Below, one piece after another: positions 12,291-22,959 of a stretch of DNA of 64,000 nucleotides. A model generated the notes under the pieces. The model searched no databases, was not told the DNA's origin, and saw only the letters and a list, made by a program, of their open reading frames with translations. Source of the DNA: Epiperipatus broadwayi (lineage: Eukaryota; Onychophora; Udeonychophora; Euonychophora; Peripatidae); NCBI GenBank assembly GCA_028023455.1, contig JAQFVV010000030.1:8520876-8584875 (forward strand). Reading direction: 5' to 3'. The position numbers and the translations under genes were made by a program. The number at the start of each line of letters is the position of its first letter. The stretch's first letter is position 1.

Positions 12291-12726
12291 ATTATTTAGT
12301 GACTGCAAACAATCATATGCAGAGCCAAGGTATATTTTATACTATAGATGAATTGAGATTATAGATATTGCATCCATCTACAATAACTTGTTTTATTCAG
12401 CTTTCTTTATTATTTTTAAAATATTAAGTGATCACAATAATGTAATATTTTTATTGGAAGAATAGTAATTTAATAGAAAAAACCTGTTTCATTTTGCATT
12501 AGTAAGATGTTCTTCCTAGTATTTTTTTTATATCAGATTATAATTAAAAGCTTTTGAAATGTTCTTCTAAGTTATATTAATTTACTAGAGTTAATGGAAA
12601 CATTTTTTTATTCTTGTTTCATTTGAATATTTAGTGTTTTTTTATGTGGGTGTCATTTCTGTTAAAAAATGCAACCATTTCTAAAAATTATGTAGAATGA
12701 TTTGTTATTATGCTGAAATGATGTTT

Positions 12727-12782
12727 TTTTTTTTCATGTGGCATAGCATCGGCCGGGAAGCAAATCCGCTACCCCGGGACAA
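12727..12782 (-). repeat. 5'-truncated SINE with 14-bp target duplication
   Basis: On the minus strand the sequence reads GGATTTGCTTCCCGGCCGAT and ends in a poly-A tail (T run at 12727-12734 on the plus strand). It matches the 3' part of the SINE at 52411-52504. It is bounded by a perfect 14-base duplication, CTGAAATGATGTTT, at 12713-12726 and 12783-12796, as expected from LINE-driven target-primed insertion. Its 5' half, including box A, is missing. Confidence 0.85.
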
Positions 12783-12796
12783 CTGAAATGATGTTT

Positions 12797-13859
12797 GATT
12801 TGATAAAAACACTAAAAGGTTTTTTTTCTGTAATTTTGTTTCGCTTTTAATTTTTTTATTAATTCTGAAGAGACAATGTTGATGAGGGATTAGTCACAGA
12901 CATGACTAATGGCAGTTAAAAGTTGTTGTGCAAGTGAAGTGATTGAATGTTAACAAATCAGTCCTTATAACAATGGCCAAACCAGGTAAGGTCAACAGGT
13001 CAGTTTCCAATAACTAAAAATAACTAGTCTGGTAGCCTTTGTATGCCAAATTGTAAAAACCAATCAATGGAACTGTGGAACTTGATTTTACACTGAAGCC
13101 AAATTACTGATTAAAAATGGATCAATTCTATGTCTTTTTACCTCAATTGAAGCATAAAATAAAGTATAATAGGCAAATTTAAATGTACTTCCAGAAATGG
13201 AGACGTAAAAAATATGCAAAAAAAAAACTAATTATAATTTAAAAACAAAATAAATGGACATATAATAAAGATAAATAATCAAAAGGCTTTATTTATTGTT
13301 TGGCAGTTCATAAAAAATTCAAGTACTGGAAGCTTCAGAATTAGAATCGATCCAATAACTTCATGCTCCAGAGGCTGACACTAAATGGCACAGAGTAATT
13401 ATAAAAACGAAGCAACAACTGATTGGAATATATTTTAACTAACAAAGATAGTAATCGGCTTTTAACAAGATGTAAAATAAGAATTATTACCAAGAAAACT
13501 GGTGAAAAAGATATTTAACTGTTGCTAGTATAAATTTCACAAGAATTGTAAACTAGAATTTTCAAAATGTTTTAAATATTAAGACTTAGAAAATTACACC
13601 ATACTCTAAATAGAGAGCAACAATTGACCAGTAAATTTTTTATTAAAACAAGGCAATAAATATATAAAAAAGGAATATTAAAATAATTTATCAAATTACT
13701 CATTCACAGAGGTAGAATTTCTGAATTTTAGTAAAATGGAACTGACAATAATAATGACTTAAAAAAAAATATAATGATGACAAAGAAAAATAGTAAAAGT
13801 CCCAAGTTATTTGAGCAAAAAAACAGTATGATGGTAATTTTTAAAAAAAGCAGTTGACA
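12797..13859. other. No clear feature; possibly upstream LINE debris
   Basis: A+T-rich sequence upstream of a LINE RT fragment on the same strand. I could not align any part to an endonuclease or RT motif with confidence. Confidence 0.35.
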
Positions 13860-13879
13860 TAATTTGCATGCACTAATGA

Positions 13880-14100
13880 TAAATGCTAATGAAATAACAG
13901 ACCGATGAATAAAGCATGTAATACTGATATTTAAGAAAGGAAATTGTTAAATCTTTGAAACAATAGATTTATCAGTACTACATAAAATATTTACTCTTAT
14001 CTTATTACTAATAATCTATAACCCAAAAAAATAACTGCATTTAAAAATCATTATAGCATCTTTTATTTAACTTTCTTACAAAATGTAGAATACTTTCAAA
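13880..14100 (+). pseudogene. LINE reverse-transcriptase fragment
   Basis: With stops, one frame reads HVILIFKKGN and then DLSVLHKIFTLILLLIIYNP. This matches the RT block of non-LTR elements in which a PLFKKGD-like motif is followed by NYRPISLL and YKIFTKIL. The fragment carries several stops and lacks the catalytic FADD box. It ends about 35 bases before the foldback element at 14135, which may have interrupted it. Clade (RTE- or jockey-like) cannot be settled from this length. Confidence 0.5.
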
Positions 14101-14134
14101 AAAATAATTACTTTGATTGAAAGAATATACCCAG

Positions 14135-15637
14135 TTGGTGTTTATGTAGTTTGTCTGCCAGAAAGCTTGCCATCTGTTTTATTTTAAATTCTCCAGTTTC
14201 AGGGCCTTCCAACACATGATAGTGAACAATATGGCTGACTCTAAGTTAGCATATTCAATATTTACATTGTTTTTTTTTATTCAAATTATAAAGAAACACA
14301 AAAGTCCAAAGGGTTGTGATTAAAAATTTTTTTTACTGAAAATGCAGTAAAGAAAATAAAAATAAAACATGATTAAGCAAACTATAACAAAGATGTGAAA
14401 CAGACATCACATTTTCCAGTCCATAATTTTGAAAAATATACAAAAATCCAAAGGGTTGTAATTAAAAAGTTTTTTTTAATGTAAATTCACTACACCAACT
14501 GTAAACTAATCTCACTGCGCTCACAAATGATGTTTTGAAGCCTTCTAACCACATTCCTTTCCAAACAGTTAAGTGCTTAGAACATGTTTGCATACAACAG
14601 GCAGGGATTATTCTGCAATTTTGAAAATATTCTGCATCTTATTCTGTCAATGAAAGATTCAAAATTTTAATCATATTTACAAAAATGATAAGGCAAAAAA
14701 GAAATGTTAAAAAAATTCAGCATATGTTAATAAATGTCAACAAAAAAATAACATTAATTTTAACCACATGTTATCTATTCGCCTCAATTTAACATTTGGA
14801 TAATATGTTGTGAATGGAATTTATTAAAAAATGATTTCAAATTTTTTAAAATTATCACTCAATTTAGAATACATTATTTTTAAGATAACAAGCTATACAT
14901 GTTAATTTTAACAAATTTGAATACATTTTTTAATAAATTCTTTGTCCAAATGTTAACATGAGGCAAACAAAAATGGTCAAAATTAACATTTTTTTGTTGT
15001 CATTCTTTAACACATGATGGTTTGTTTTAACATTTCCTTATTACCTTATCATTTTTGAAAATATTAAAATTTGGAATCTTTCATTGACAGAATAAGATAC
15101 AATGGAATATTTTCAAAATTGCAGAATAGTTCCTGGCTGAAAAGTATGTGATAATGACAATGTTATTCCATTTTATGTGTGAACATGTTCTAAGCACCTA
15201 TCTGTTTGGAAAGGAATATGGTTAGAAGGCTCCAAAACATTGTTTGTGAGTGCACTGAGATTAATTTACAGCTTAGGTAATGAATTTACATTAAAAATTT
15301 TTTTAATTACAATCCTTTGGATTTTTGTATGTTTTTCAGTGCAATGTTTTCAAAATTATGGGATAGTAAACGTGATGTCTGTCTGCATCTTTGTTATAGT
15401 TTTTTTAATCATGTTTTATTTTTTTTACTGCATTTACATTAAAAAAGATTCTTAATTGCAAGTCTGGACTTTTGTGTTTCTATATCATTTTAATAAATAA
15501 AAAATGTAAATATTGAATATCATAACTTAGAGACTCAGCCATATTGTTTATACCATGTTTTGGAAGTTCCTGAAAATGGATAATTTAAAATAAAATCAGT
15601 GGCAAGCTTTCCAGTAGGCAAACTACATAAATACCAA
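14135..15637. mobile_element. 1.5 kb foldback (palindromic) element
   Basis: The whole segment is one inverted repeat centred near 14886. Matching arm blocks include GTAGTTTGTCTGCC (14145) with GGCAAACTACATAAATACC (15617); the ACAAAAATCCAAAGGGTTGT block (14440) with its complement near 15310; CCTTTCCAAACAG (14551) with CTGTTTGGAAAGG (15201); ATTCTGTCAATGAAAGAT (14641) with its complement near 15080; and TTAACATTTGGA (14788) with TCCAAATGTTAACA (14945). Arms are roughly 700 bases and clearly diverged from each other. The 71-codon frame at 15240-15455 is hydrophobic and lies inside an arm; I do not regard it as a gene. No transposase is encoded. I did not find a certain target duplication. Confidence 0.85.
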
Positions 15638-17157
15638 GTAAACTAATATAAAATGTGAAACTGTCAAATTTTATGAAATTAGAAAAGAAAATTAAGAATT
15701 ATAGGGGGAAAAAATGATTTGAAAAGTGACCATATATTTTACTATAAATGTAGTGGAATTGAGGTATTTGTGAATTTTCTAGTAAATCAAGATGTTGCCC
15801 AGTATTTTTGATAAATGTACAGTTTCAAGGGCCTGTAATCTACTGGAGATGTGTTAGTTGTTAAAAGACATATACATACATTATTCTTAAAGAATCTTTT
15901 ATAAAACCTTATATATAATTAATTTTATTGTCTTATTAATGGGATACTATAACGGTCGACGAAACTTCCCAAACCTAATTGCCATGTTAGGGCACCACTA
16001 CGCTATTCGAACCTAGAAAGTTTATAAAGACGGCAGAAACTTTTGGGTGAGGTTACTCTTTTATCAAACCGAAAGCCCCAGTCACTAGCTCAAGGATAAG
16101 TTGAGCTTAAAATATAACACTGTATATTTAACATTTTTAATTTTAAAATACTATTAATAAAAGATAAGTTACTGCCAAAAATTAACTAAACAAAACATAC
16201 ACTAAAAGGAAAATTCTGAAATTTAAATTAACTAATGAATGTATTTGATTTAACTGATATGCAAAAATGGAAGCATTTAATAGATTTACAATTTTAATAT
16301 TTTACTAAGCATAAATATGCTACATAGATTACACATATAACCAACCCAATCCTTTTTAATTTGTGTTTAAATCAATGCTAGCTTATTAATATACCTATGT
16401 GACCAATGCAAAATGAGATTATTAGCATAACACAACAGGAATTTACATTAGTAGCATGATATCATTAGAGAAATAACGAATCATGGTGGGAAGGAATGAG
16501 CATCTTCCCCATGATCGTTAATAAATTTCACTAACAAACAGGAACGATCCACTGTCCAATTGGTCATACAAAATGAAATTATTTGAAATATATCCAAAAA
16601 GATAGTCTATAAATAGGGATAGCGGCCTTTGCCGGCTTACGGTTCCAACTAGAGTGTAAGAAAATCAATGGCATAGGAAATACGTCTACGACCATTGACA
16701 ATGTGATGGGTACACTTGGCTATACGTTCATGTGAGTATTATGCCCTTTATGCTAACACACCACAAGGGAATGAGTATTCAATGCATCTCCCATATTACA
16801 TTGACATAAAACATCCATACATCTATATACCAGCCCCAATTTAACTACGAAACAATTAGCCCAAAATTAACCCACTTAAACTAACATAATCTTACGAATC
16901 TAAGCGACCATGTACGCCTATTTTCAAATAATTGAAAAGAAATTTACGGGAATGAAAATGATATTAAACACATATATAAAAAAAGTATAATAAATAACTT
17001 AAAATTTTAGTCAGATAAGATAGAGATTTCTTTTAAAAGTTAAGTGACACTTAAAATTGATACTTGAAAAGCCCGTACTATATAAATTAATGTTCGTATT
17101 TCATTTAAAACAAAAGCTTATACTTTCCAATGCTATAGGTAAAATCTGTCTTTGCAG
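15638..17157. other. Mostly unassigned; mixed-composition piece at 15.95-16.9 kb
   Basis: 15950-16110 and 16450-16920 are GC-richer than their surroundings. The first has a GGTTCGAAT box-B-like word on the minus strand near 16010; the second has a TATA box and looks like an LTR or other regulatory repeat. No protein similarity was recognised. Confidence 0.35.
16608..16615 (+). promoter_or_regulatory. TATA box, repeat-like context
   Basis: TATAAATA followed within 30 bases by a G/C-rich segment (AGCGGCCTTTGCCGG, itself a short palindrome). Candidate retroelement promoter; no downstream gene recognised. Confidence 0.3.
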
Positions 17158-17286
17158 TCCTTGATGTGTCACATAATTCAAAAGTTCTTTCCATTTCATA
17201 TTGTTCTAGGTGGAGACAAGTCCGTTGCTGGCCTGTTTCTGGAAACCACCATTCTGGAAGCCGCCTCAGCTGATGCAAATATGGGA
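17158..17286 (+). CDS. Possible exon of an unrecognised gene
   Basis: A frame open from the TTTGCAG acceptor (AG at 17156-17157) reads through LGGDKSVAGLFLETTILEAA and DANMGN, and can end at a GTAATT donor at 17287. A second possible acceptor, TTGTTCTAG, lies inside at about 17200-17208. The codons are much less A+T-rich than the flanks and the alternation of hydrophobic and small residues looks like real protein, with a GGDKS turn after a beta-strand-like HIVL that recalls P-loop/RecA-type folds. The Walker-A consensus is not met, so I do not name a function. If real it may belong to a gene upstream of NOB1 on the same strand, or be a pseudogene piece. Confidence 0.35.
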
Positions 17287-17340
17287 AATGTAATTTATTA
17301 CATAACTCCTACATTTTGGAGATCCGCAATACACTTATAA

Positions 17341-17981
17341 AATATGTTTCAGTAACGCATTCAGCAAGAGCAATCCAAATCTAATCTTCACTTAAAAGTT
17401 TTCTTTTTATATCATCAAATTCTAGGATCGATCTTGCTTGGCTTGGCACTGTTTTTATTGATGATGATAACTTTTCACTGTGGACATGTGTTTATTTCCA
17501 TCATTATTAGTCAGCTTGCTTTAGAGCGGGAACTCAAATTTTTATCACTAGTATTTTTTCGTTTATCTCTTATCTGACTTTATGCCCCAGGGCCTGTTTG
17601 CTATTATGTCAATATAGAAAATCATTTCCATTCTAAGATTAAAAATAACTTTTAACTTTAACTAATTAACAGCTTTTTTTTTATTCTTTTATATTAAAAC
17701 AATCTTGTTTTTAGATTTTTAACTTTAAATAATTATATAATTAGTTTGCCATTTGTGCATTATATATATTAATTGAAATAAAATTATTAAATTCTTTTAT
17801 ATATATATCTAGAGGGTGATTTTTAATTTTTTTCACTTTTATTTGAAAGTGATGTAATGGCATATATGTATACCATTACAATAGTTTTAAAAATTGCACT
17901 GAGATTATATTTTTAAATTATCAGAAAAAGCACATAATAGTCATTGATTTTACTTAGAATTTTTCATCCAGTATAAATAAT
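17341..17981. other. No feature seen
   Basis: A+T-rich, with TA-rich simple stretches near 17760-17810. No coding, SINE or terminal-repeat signal recognised. Confidence 0.45.
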
Positions 17982-18030
17982 CAGGGCCAGTGCTACTATT
18001 AGTCCAACTAATCAATCGCCTAAAGTATTA
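17982..18030 (+). repeat. Possible hAT-type terminal sequence
   Basis: CAGGGCCAGTGCTACTATTA followed by AATCGCCTAAAG resembles the ends of non-autonomous hAT elements (CAGGGCCGG...TAGGC...GCCTAGGG). The opposite end and the 8-bp duplication were not found, so it may be a solo, decayed end. Confidence 0.35.
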
Positions 18031-18472
18031 ACGAAAGATAATTTAAAATAAATTTAGAAGTTTCAAGTTTTATGCATTTTATTTTTCTCCATAAAATTTA
18101 TGTCTCTAAAATTTACAACTTACCGAAGCTCTGGACTTACAAATAATTTACTGATTTTGAAATGATCTCACTTTTACTCAGTATTCATGGATTTCATTCA
18201 CTTTTTCAATTTGTAGTTATACCTCTTATTGATTGTTTCTTTTTACCAGATATTTCATATGATCAATCATAATCCTTCTATATTTGGATAACATTTTGTA
18301 GTAAATATAAAATTGATCATAAAATAATAATGATTTTTTATGGCAACATATTTCTGAAAATGTACAATGAAAATAAAACTAGACATTACAAAATCATTAC
18401 AACTTCTTTTGCCACAGTAATATATTTTTTGTTAAAGAAAATTTCTATTATATAGAATAGTAATAGAATATT

Positions 18473-18760
18473 TAAAACAGGCAAAACTCTCCATACAGTA
18501 GTGCCACTCAGTGCACTCCCGAGTAATCAATGGATGCAGAAGGCTTGTGCATAAAATCCCTATCTAATGCCTACTCATCCAATATCCCTATGCTAGTTTT
18601 TAGCTTGTCGCTTTCATCAGTGAGGAGCCTTGGATCTGAGAGCACTGCACCTAGATCTTAGGATTTCTGGTTTGCACTGAATAGCACCACTATATGGAGA
18701 GTTTTGTCCTTTTTAATAACAGTTATGAACAAGCATAAGAAATAGTGATCATGTGATGTT
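18473..18760 (+). repeat. Palindromic repeat copy with 13-bp flanking duplication
   Basis: Starts AAAACAGGCAAAACTCTCC and ends CATGTGATGTT. Inner inverted ends GGCAAAACTCTCCATACAGT and its complement near 18690-18710 enclose the core. The copy is bounded by TAATAGAATATTT on both sides (18460-18472 and 18761-18773). The left outer module present in the 52.95 kb copy is missing here. Confidence 0.75.
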
Positions 18761-19211
18761 TAATAGAATATTTTATATAAACTGTTCTGAATGATAATAT
18801 AACAATCTTTCTGTCATACAAATAACCTTTTTTTTTAAAAATTTTTTAGTCCAAATTGTTATCAACTTGAAAATGTGAAATCAATTTAAAATACCTTAAA
18901 TGTTGAAATACAATGCTGAATTTAAATTAAATAATAGAATATTTCAATATGGTAATATAATTAATGCAGTTTAGTTGTATAAAATGCTGTTATTTTAATG
19001 TATTGTGTGAATTGAGACACAAATCCTCTTGATATAACATAAAGATACCCGAACATTTGCCTTCAAATGTGTTCTGTGAAATTTTAAAAATACAATGTCA
19101 ACGATCATAAAACCATTTTTTATATTGAACTTGAATATGATTCATGCAATAGAAAATCTCATTTATGTACTGTCATTGAGAAAACAATACATAGCGAGCT
19201 ATAATTAAACA

Positions 19212-19630
19212 ACAAAGCAAAACTCTATACAGTAGTGCCATCTTGTACCAACAAGAGCAATCAATGGATGCCAGAAGGCTTGTGTATAAAATCCCTATCT
19301 AGTGCCTACTCATCCAATATCCCCAGACTAGTTTTTGGCCTGTGGCCTTCATCAGTAAGGAACCTTGGATCTGAGAGCACTGCACCTAGACCTCAGATCC
19401 AAGGCTCCTCACTGATGAAGGCCACAAGCCAGAAACTAGTCTGGGGATATTGGATGAGTAGGCACTAGATAGGGATTATATGCACAAGCCTTCTGGCATC
19501 CATTGATTGCTCTTGTTGGCACAAGATGTCATTAGTGTATAGAGTTTTGCTTTTGCACAAGCCTTCAGGCATCCATTGATTGCTCTTGTTGGCACAAGAT
19601 GGCACTAGTGTATAGAGTTTTGCTTTGTTT
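19212..19630. repeat. Palindromic repeat copy with duplicated right end
   Basis: Left arm (19212-19390) and right arm (19395-19555) are reverse complements of the same family core, giving a near-perfect hairpin centred near 19395. The right-hand 65-75 bases (TTGCACAAGCCTTC...GAGTTTTGCTTT) are then repeated in tandem to 19630. The terminus is GCAAAACTCTATACAGTAG rather than the usual GGCAAAACTCTCCATACAG. The 77-codon frame at 19235-19468 is an artefact of the repeat. Confidence 0.8.
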
Positions 19631-19679
19631 TGAATTGTTTAATAACAATTATTTGCTAGTATTGAAGCTGTGCATATAT

Positions 19680-19745
19680 ATATATGCTGGCTTCACCATT
19701 CACTGTGGACTAACTAAGACCCTAAGTCCAACCACAGTGAATGTA
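19680..19745 (+). repeat. Short hairpin repeat (CATTCACTGTGG ends)
   Basis: CATTCACTGTGG (19697-19708) and CCACAGTGAATG (19732-19743) are perfect inverted repeats around ACTAACTAAGACCCTAAGTC-like sequence, preceded by a TA-rich run and TGCTGGCTTCAC. A second copy lies at 42230-42300 on the other strand. Confidence 0.7.
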
Positions 19746-20015
19746 TGTTTCTTTTTCAAACTAAATTTAACGTTTTCTCAAATAGTTGCCTAAATTAAAA
19801 GATTTAATAAAATAAAATATAGAAAGTTAAAATTATAATTGCAATTATTTTTAAAATATATTTGGTAGAATTCGATGAATTTCTTAATTAAATAGAATCA
19901 ATTTAATTAGTAAAACATTTTTCTGAATTAGATAAAAATAGATAACAGGAAAAATTTGAAACAACGGGCATGATTCGCTACTAATTAGCAGATTAAAAAC
20001 ATAATGGAAAAAGGG

Positions 20016-20023
20016 TATAAATA
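20016..20023 (+). promoter_or_regulatory. TATA box, LTR-like context
   Basis: TATAAATA preceded by AAAAAGGG and followed 30 bases later by GC-richer DNA to about 20440, ending near TTTTGACCCACCC. The layout suits a solo LTR promoter (19.95-20.43 kb); no ends were proven. The overlapping minus-strand frames at 20093-20415 show no known domain. Confidence 0.3.
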
Positions 20024-20439
20024 AAGAACTTTTCTTTTGTTCTTGGTCTTATGCTTGCGAGTAACCAGTGCTGAAGGTCAAGAGAGAAAATCTTAAGAAT
20101 TTAGTTGGAAGAAATTTTGCTGAAAAATTAGACAATATAGCGAACTCTTGCTTGCTGTACTTACTTCAAGCTGCACTCTATTTTTCGGCATATAAATAAA
20201 AATCCAGAAATGTGTTGCTCTGCAAAAATGCGGGAATAACCTCTTTTGCCTTCGCTCTCCTGAGCTGTTCCTGAGGTCGGAGTCGTAATCATGTAAGCCA
20301 GCCAGAGAACAAAAGTATCTGCCCTGTATCCGTGAAAAAAATCTGCCCTCAAAAACATGGAAAAACAAATTTGAAGAACCGAGAAGACCTGCGGGGAAAC
20401 ATCAAATGAACTCATTTTGACCCACCCATCTAGTTACCG

Positions 20440-22059
20440 GTAACGTTCCCATAAATTATTAAAATATCTTTGCAATTTGCAAATTCAATGTATATTTATG
20501 CTTTTCTATATATATCTGTTTTTTTAAATCTATGTATTCGAGTCTTGTGAAATTATATTTCATTAATTGCTTTCTTTTTTTTTAAATACTTTAATGGGTG
20601 GTAGGGTTATTACATATAATGGCGGCGGTAATTCTTATTAATTTAATTGAAAAATGCTTCGTTTAACTTTCCGCCATTATACTCCTGTAATCAAGTTATT
20701 TATTTTATATAAATATTTATTTAGAAAGAAAAGGAAGCAAATCATAGAAAGTGCAAAACTCTATTTTAAAATCAAGATTTAAATTGCTAGATATTCTATT
20801 ATAAAACTTTCCAAACTTTAACTTAGTTTTTTTTTATATACATATAAAAGAAAGATCCTTATCAAATGCCAGTATATTTTAGTCAATGAAGGGTTACAAA
20901 TTTAAAGTTATATTTTAAAGAGCGTGAAATAAAACGTTCACATTTATATTTTAGTACTAAGAGAGAGTACATTTTGACAATATGTATTAAAAAATTATTA
21001 AATAGCATTGGCTTAGTGGTGAATGGGTTAAATTTCAACTAAATAAATAAAATATCTGCCCACTTGTTCTTTTTATTAATTCAGATTTTGTAAAGGTGAA
21101 GTTACTATTTTTCTGCGGATTTTCAGTGATAGTTGAGCTTTCCTAAGATATATATTTTGCAGAGGGTTTATTTTTTAAATTTAAAGGTCGTTGACAGTAT
21201 TTATATGATATCGTGCCTCGGGTGATCTACTGGGCCACTCAGCATAAAATACAGTGCTTCTTTTGCCAAGTTTGCTTAGGTTAACATACCTACATTCGGA
21301 CCTTCTGAAAAATAAATAAATTGTTCAGGATCTCATGTCGATCTCAGTTCCTTAAATGTACGTAACTGGACATAAGCAACAAAAACTCCGATCCTGAATC
21401 CGGGTCACGCGTTTAGCGAATGGATTCCATTTTCTCTCTAACCTAGTTTAGAGACGGAGAGCTATCCGGTCTTGTGTTAACCTCTTTGTAACTGTTATGT
21501 CTCTAGCCTCACAGCCCACTATATGCTATCGCCTGTGTGCATGGTCTTATATATTTATATTTATTAGGAAATCTTTCTCAAAATATCATCGAAATGTTTC
21601 AATTATAGCTGGAAATTCCTGTTGGGATCACTTTATCATTCTTCTTAAATCATAAGTAGGGCGGTGATTTAAACCTGTCCAAAGTGTTTAGTTGAGTTTG
21701 ACCACCTATTTATTTCTATGTTCTCCAACCACAGAGTTAATGAATCATCTCTCTCTCTCTTGATTTCTTTTACGTAACACTTCCATTGGCTGGAATATTT
21801 TAAAGAAAGAAATGATAATGTAAAATTTTGTCTGTTCTTATCATTACGATCAATGGATCTTTCAAATATGTCTATCCGGTTGCAGTGAAAATAGCCTGTG
21901 ACACTATTAATAAAACATTGTATGAATTCTTTTAATGTAAATAATAAAAGTTTGTGTTATCTTTCATTCACTATAAATAAAACCACTTAGTATTGTTTTT
22001 CTTTTGTGACATACGTATGTACATCTGATCATTATATACATAAAAATTTCTTTTCGTGG
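20440..22059. other. Unassigned; GC-richer patch at 21.2-21.55 kb
   Basis: 21190-21560 has near-balanced composition (for example GAATCCGGGTCACGCG at about 21398) in an otherwise A+T-rich region, suggesting inserted repeat DNA, but no terminal repeat, coding motif or tRNA boxes were identified. A (CT)n run lies at 21752-21761. Confidence 0.3.
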
Positions 22060-22228
22060 TCTCTTCTCTCCCTGATCACCGGGCATACATTAAGATTAAA
22101 TTCTAGTGAGGTTTGGGGAGTAAGTCGCTTAGTAGCAATCTAGAGGAGTAGGTGAGGTTCGAACCCCCTCTATCTGCATCTCTAGGTTAGGTTAAAGCAG
22201 CTCTATTTTTCTTACCGTTACAGTATGA
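22060..22228 (-). repeat. tRNA-derived SINE, CCGGTGATCAGGGAGA tail
   Basis: Read on the minus strand it matches the copy at 39195-39372 along its whole length: GAGCTGCTTTAACCTAACC, a box B GGGTTCGAACCTC, CACCTACTCCTCTAGATTGC, then CCAAACCTCACTAGAATTTA and the tail CCCGGTGATCAGGGAGAGA. The box B and the paired copies define a SINE family. It lies 0.6 kb upstream of the first visible NOB1 exon. Confidence 0.8.
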
Positions 22229-22826
22229 GATAGATAGTGATCATGTGAATTAAACAACAAGTTGCAGTTTTTCAAAAAGTAAACTTTTTTATAGAGGAAA
22301 TATATTGGATTATTTCCGTCATCTAATATTAAGTATTGAATGTCTGTAGAAAAATTTAACTTTATTTAAATCTTCCAATTATATTCAACTGTTAGTAATG
22401 GTACACAGGTTAGAGTATGCACAATGTTTTGGGAAATATTATTCTCCTGACTTCAAGGGTTGCTGACCTGACCAATGACAGTACTAACATGTGGATCGAA
22501 CCTGGACCCTTATATAATTACTGGATGTTAACTAAAGGACAACATGATATATATGGGCATGTTTATGTTTCATGGATTAGTTTGTTTAATCATCTGAAGT
22601 AGGATCATTAAATTTTTTTCTTTGTCTTTTTATTCTGGATATAGAATTGTTATGGATAGATATTTTACTTGAAGCTCCTAGTAATGATGTTTATATCCTT
22701 TTTATTTGGGAGAGGATCACATGTTATTATATATTTATATTTAGTCTATTCATAATATCTATGTTAAATGTATTTAGACTTTGTATTTGTAATAAATTTG
22801 CAACATTTTTTTTTTTCTTTTTAAAG
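22229..22826. other. Intron or upstream DNA before the first visible NOB1 exon
   Basis: A short frame at 22417-22602 has no recognisable motif. The final 40 bases are a T-rich tract ending in AAAG, the splice acceptor of the exon at 22827. NOB1's first coding exon was searched for in this stretch and upstream and not found. Confidence 0.5.
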
Positions 22827-22959
22827 GAAATTGGTGAAAACATATACACACTTTTTGATGTTGTTGAAGAAATTAAAGATAAAGATACCAGGCAAAGACT
22901 TAGAATTTTGCCTTATGAACTTCATTTTAGGGAACCTCCACCAGAAGCTATAAAATTTA
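22827..22959 (+). CDS. NOB1: NOB1 exon: PIN domain, first part
   Basis: Encodes EIGENIYTLFDVVEEIKDKD followed by TRQRLRILPYELHFREPPPE and AIKF. This matches the part of NOB1 that follows the first coding exon (about residues 22-65 in the human protein), where DIGKNIYT, the EI(R/K)DKxTRxRL helix and LPYEL are conserved. NOB1 is the PIN-type endonuclease that cleaves the 3' end of 18S rRNA in pre-40S subunits. The acidic residue in the VVEEIKDK helix is one of the four metal-binding acids. A T-rich tract plus AAAG precedes it; a GTATGT donor follows. It is 133 bases (44 codons plus 1), phase 0 in and phase 1 out, joining cleanly to the next exon. The frame stays open upstream of the acceptor but that part is intronic. 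Confidence 0.9.

Noticed and set aside
19235-19468. 77-codon frame with SSLMK and similar words
   Set aside because: It lies entirely in a palindromic repeat copy, and the same words occur in non-coding copies with stops.
20093-20415. Two overlapping minus-strand frames of 84-91 codons
   Set aside because: No domain; the region has an LTR-like promoter on the opposite strand.
22647-22826. Upstream extension of the NOB1 frame with an ATG-like start
   Set aside because: The hydrophobic, A+T-driven residues before 22827 do not match NOB1; the T-tract and AG mark a splice acceptor.
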